NCBI RefSeq assembly: GCF_030068615.1
Contig: NZ_JASJOC010000016.1
Coordinates: 1-64,000, forward strand
Direction: 5' to 3'
DNA length: 64,000 nt
DNA from: Halostagnicola sp. A-GB9-2
GTDB taxonomy: Archaea; Halobacteriota; Halobacteria; Halobacteriales; Natrialbaceae
A model generated the notes under the pieces. That model was not told the DNA's origin. It did no database searches and saw nothing but the letters and a program-made list of their open reading frames with translations. Shown one piece after another: positions 61,113 to 64,000 of this stretch. The stretch's first letter is position 1. Each line of letters starts with the position of its first letter. A program made the translations under genes and the position numbers.

Positions 61113-62150
61113 TCACTCCGCCGCTGTCTCGTCAGTCACCTCGGTCGTGAAATACGTGTACCGATATGCGTTGTCGTGCGTCGGCGTGTCAGGAACGTCG
61201 CCGTCGTACAACATGACCGATATCCGAATCGCTCCACTCTCGGCTTCAGGGGTGACGTTTTGCTCACTGTATTCGATCGAACCGTCGTCGAGATTGTAAT
61301 CGCTCCGTTCTAATTCCGTTCGCTCGAGTATCTCTCCGTCGCTGATCCACTGTTCCTGGACGACAACTGTGTACTCCATTTCCTCTCCTTCCTGGTTCTC
61401 GGTGGCGACGGTGAACGGAATTGCTTCACCGGATTCGACCGACGTCGAATAGTTCGACGCAACGAACTCGTCTGAGCCGTCTTCAGTGAGAAGTCGCAAA
61501 TCCGTGTACTCCGCTCCCTGTTGCGGTGAAACGAGGGCATAGCCGACGGTCGTCAACGCAAGCAACATACTGACCACCAGTAAGACGTTGACGGCGGTGT
61601 GGATCGCCGATCCCGTGTCGAACACCGCTCGGCGACCGGCAGCGAGCTTTCGGCCGAAATCGAATCGATAGCGCTCAGCACTAGCAATTCGGTGTCGCCT
61701 CGCAGCAGCGATCCAGACGCCGACCAGCGTGTAGATGCTTACAGCGCCGACGACGGCCGATGTCGTAAACCCGAACGGCGTGAGACCGATTCCGAGCCCG
61801 AGTAGGGGAAGGAGACCAAAACTCAAGCCGAAGGCCAGTGCCGCACGTTCCGCCTCCGTTATCGGTCGGGTGTGTTCGACCAGGAGAGTGGCCTCACCGC
61901 GTTGAGAGGGTGATGCTCGCGGAAAGAGGGCCGATACGGTCGCGTATCCTGGCGCGAGAAACAATAGCGGAAACCCGACCGCCGCACGAACGAGCGGGGA
62001 CGCGATATCGAGAATCGCTAACAACGCGCCAGCAACGACAACGAACGCGGAGACGGCGACCAGATCGGTCGGCGCTCGCCTGAGAATACGGTTTGGTTTT
62101 CGGTCGGCGGTTACGAACGGTTGGAATACTCGAGTTAAACGATCCTTCAT
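61113..62150 (-). CDS. DUF1616-family membrane protein
   Basis: 345 aa. Four hydrophobic segments precede residue 220 (about 30-50, 55-75, 105-135 and 185-208), with LVRAAVGFPLLFLAPGYATV typical of DUF1616. The second half (about 210-345) is a soluble beta-rich domain with IPFTVATENQEGEEMEYTVV, likely outside the cell. The family is widespread in haloarchaeal and methanogen glycan regions and its function is unknown. Confidence 0.87.
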   Translation of the reverse strand: MKDRLTRVFQPFVTADRKPNRILRRAPTDLVAVSAFVVVAGALLAILDIASPLVRAAVGFPLLFLAPGYATVSALFPRASPSQRGEATLLVEHTRPITEAERAALAFGLSFGLLPLLGLGIGLTPFGFTTSAVVGAVSIYTLVGVWIAAARRHRIASAERYRFDFGRKLAAGRRAVFDTGSAIHTAVNVLLVVSMLLALTTVGYALVSPQQGAEYTDLRLLTEDGSDEFVASNYSTSVESGEAIPFTVATENQEGEEMEYTVVVQEQWISDGEILERTELERSDYNLDDGSIEYSEQNVTPEAESGAIRISVMLYDGDVPDTPTHDNAYRYTYFTTEVTDETAAE

Positions 62151-62437
62151 CTATTCGATAGTTATTGATTATTCGGACGTTCAGCTATTGTTACTCGTCG
62201 CATAACGTGGGGTGTCCGAGAGCCTGTGCCCGGAACCGGGGCCAATTCGTTCGAATCGGATTCGACTGCGTAGACCGCGCTCTCGAGCACGGATGAACGA
62301 TACTACCATCGCCACCTGGCGCTTTGTCTGGGTGGAAACAGGGTGCTTACAAAGTAATTGTAAATCGACTCGTCTCGTATGGTATGGCGAGCGACCAACT
62401 GTAAGGATCGGTCATCTTCGTTCGAGCGGGTGAATCG

Positions 62438-63448
62438 ATGAGCGTCGATGTACGTATCGGGACCGATGATGACCTCGAGACGTGGAACAGGTTCGTAAAA
62501 CGGTCGCCACAAGGAACCTTGTGCCACGAACTCGAGGCGCTCAGGGTGCAGGCCGAACACGCCAACGCGACGTTGCATCCGTTGATCGGGTACAAGGGAC
62601 AGGAGCCGGTTGGACTCTTCCCCGTCTTCGAGATCAGAAAGCAGTTCGTCACGACGGCGTTTTCGCCGCCGCCTCACCTCCGCGTACCGTATCTCGGTCC
62701 GGCCTTTCTAAACATGGGGAAGCTAAAACAGCGAAAGCGCGAGCGTCGTCGACAGCAGTTCATGGACGGCTGTTTCGAATGGATCGAATCGGAGCTGTCT
62801 CCAACGTACGGACACGTTCGAACGGCGACGGCGTTCGAAGATCCACGACCGTTCAAGTGGAACGAATACGACGCAACGCCGGAGTACACCTACGGCGTCG
62901 ATCTCACGCTCGAGGAGGAGGAGCTTCTGATGACGTTCAGTAGCGATGCACGGAGTAATATCACGAACGCTGACGAGGACGCCTACGAAATCGACGTCGG
63001 CGGACCCGCGGAGATTCGACTGATACACGAACAGGTCAAAACCAGGTACGAATCCCAGGGAATTAGCTTCGGCGTCCCGATCGAGTTCGTTCTTGATCTC
63101 GCCGAACGAACGCAGAACGGACACGTTCGTCCGTACACGTTCCGGATGGATGAGGAGTTCATCGGCGGCATTCTGGCCCTCGAATACGACGGAACCACCG
63201 GACGATGGATGGGCGGCGTCCGAACCGACGCCGACGTCGACGTGCCGACGAACGACCTGCTCGACTGGGCGATCATGAAAGACGGTCTCGAGAACGGCCT
63301 CGAGACGTACGATCTCGTCGGTGCCGATACGCGTCGGATCAACCGGTACAAGGCGAAGTTCAATCCGGAGTTACAGACGTACTATAGCCTCGAGTACGGG
63401 TCGTGGATCATGCGGACGGCCGCCTCGATGTACAACAGCGTCAAATGA
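62438..63448 (+). CDS. FemAB/GNAT-fold transferase (copy 2)
   Basis: 336 aa. It is a paralogue of the protein at 52071, sharing YKGQEPVGLFPVFEIRKQF, the PRPFKWNEYDATPEYTYGVDL region and the ending LVGADTRRINRYKAKFNPEL. These are the FemAB/BioF2-like features of a double GNAT fold. It may add an amino acid or acyl group to a sugar or lipid-linked glycan. It precedes a phosphatase-superfamily gene 113 bases downstream on the same strand. Confidence 0.8.
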   Translation: MSVDVRIGTDDDLETWNRFVKRSPQGTLCHELEALRVQAEHANATLHPLIGYKGQEPVGLFPVFEIRKQFVTTAFSPPPHLRVPYLGPAFLNMGKLKQRKRERRRQQFMDGCFEWIESELSPTYGHVRTATAFEDPRPFKWNEYDATPEYTYGVDLTLEEEELLMTFSSDARSNITNADEDAYEIDVGGPAEIRLIHEQVKTRYESQGISFGVPIEFVLDLAERTQNGHVRPYTFRMDEEFIGGILALEYDGTTGRWMGGVRTDADVDVPTNDLLDWAIMKDGLENGLETYDLVGADTRRINRYKAKFNPELQTYYSLEYGSWIMRTAASMYNSVK

Positions 63449-63561
63449 CGCACACGGCGTCAACGACCATACACGATCAAATACCAAATCCGCCCCGTAA
63501 CGCGCTCCGGAAGGCAGTGGGTAGGGGAGAGTAGTTCCCTTCATAACGAAGGGTAAACGGG

Positions 63562-64000
63562 ATGCAGGTCTCGACAATGAACGACGAATCCTCCCTGCAA
63601 ACGCTGCTGGTCGGCATCGATGCGGCCTGCGACCGGGTTCTCGATCCGCTGTTCGAAGCGGACGAGGTACCGACTCTCGAGTCGATTTATCGGGACGGGA
63701 CGAACGGCCCGCTCGAATCTCAGATCCCACCGTGGACGGCGTCGGCCTGGCCGTCGCTGTCCACGGGGATGAATCCCGGTAAACACGGCGTCTACGGTTT
63801 TCTTTCGTTCGATGGCTACGATTGGGATGTCGTCAATGCCACCGACGTTCGCGAGCGGACGCTGTGGGAAGTACTCGCTCGCCACGGGATTCGGAGCGTG
63901 GTTGTAAACGTCCCAGTCACGCACCCGCCGCGGGAGTTCGACGGCGCATTGATCCCGGGGTACACTGCGCCGGAGGATCCAGATTGTCACCCGCCGGGAT
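63562..64000 (+). CDS. Alkaline-phosphatase-superfamily protein, 5' part (runs off window)
   Basis: The first 146 codons are present and the gene is cut by the window end. From the ATG at 63562 (a second ATG at 63577 is possible) it reads LLVGIDAACDRVLDPLF, the first metal site, then PPWTASAWPSLSTGMNPGKH with the nucleophile Ser/Thr region, and HGVYGFLSFD. The same landmarks occur in the protein at 23029. A CCCTTC/GAAGGG inverted repeat (63537-63553) lies just upstream. No signal peptide is seen. Confidence 0.82.
   Translation, partial: MQVSTMNDESSLQTLLVGIDAACDRVLDPLFEADEVPTLESIYRDGTNGPLESQIPPWTASAWPSLSTGMNPGKHGVYGFLSFDGYDWDVVNATDVRERTLWEVLARHGIRSVVVNVPVTHPPREFDGALIPGYTAPEDPDCHPPG

Overview
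The window is chromosomal DNA of a halophilic archaeon (class Halobacteria). The evidence is acidic, high-GC proteins, a haloarchaeal 5S rRNA, a TFB factor, an XPB/Rad25-type helicase, several Tat signals, a PGF-CTERM-type surface anchor, leaderless genes with a TATA box about 25-30 nt upstream of the ATG, and haloarchaea-specific families (DUF7344-, DUF7127- and DUF7509-like). A member of the Natrialbales is plausible, but I cannot prove it from sequence alone.

Layout. 0-0.3 kb: end of an rRNA operon with two 5S copies in tandem, separated by a tRNA-like remnant. 0.5-7.6 kb: housekeeping genes (two PH-domain membrane proteins, the first interrupted by an in-frame amber codon; an XPB helicase; a 58-aa conserved protein; TFB; a DUF7344 regulator). 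7.9-29.2 kb: first half of a surface-polysaccharide region, with Gfo/Idh/MocA oxidoreductases, a flippase, Tat-exported beta-helix proteins, a GNAT protein, a CoA transferase, a large polytopic membrane protein, a QueC-like PP-loop protein, an alkaline-phosphatase-superfamily protein, a polysaccharide deacetylase, and a translationally coupled Gfo-DUF362-SDR operon.

29.4-46.2 kb is a metabolic block: a CitMHS transporter, PxpB/PxpC/PxpA with a separate biotin carrier and biotin carboxylase, a sulfite-oxidase-like molybdoenzyme, a berberine-bridge-type FAD enzyme, a class III aminotransferase with a divergent Lrp/AsnC regulator, a universal stress protein, an Hsp20-like small protein, and a membrane electron-transfer operon (HiPIP lipoprotein, small membrane protein, four-cluster ferredoxin, NrfD, small membrane protein).

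46.2-64 kb returns to surface glycan genes: two GT4 glycosyltransferases, a PGF-CTERM-type surface protein, an alpha-toroid protein, two FemAB/GNAT-fold transferases, a second flippase, a second Gfo protein, a third beta-helix protein, a second large polytopic protein, a half-size EamA protein, a DUF1616 protein and the start of a second phosphatase-superfamily gene that runs off the window.

The most striking feature is that the cassette Gfo oxidoreductase - flippase - Tat beta-helix protein occurs twice, in the same order and on opposite strands (7.9-13.1 kb and 57.6-53.2 kb). It is accompanied by paired paralogues of a polytopic membrane protein, a FemAB-like transferase and a phosphatase-superfamily protein. 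The three beta-helix genes share a promoter with exactly 32 nt from TATA to ATG. I infer a duplicated system in which lipid-linked glycan is made, flipped, and then bound or modified outside the cell by Tat-exported beta-helix proteins.
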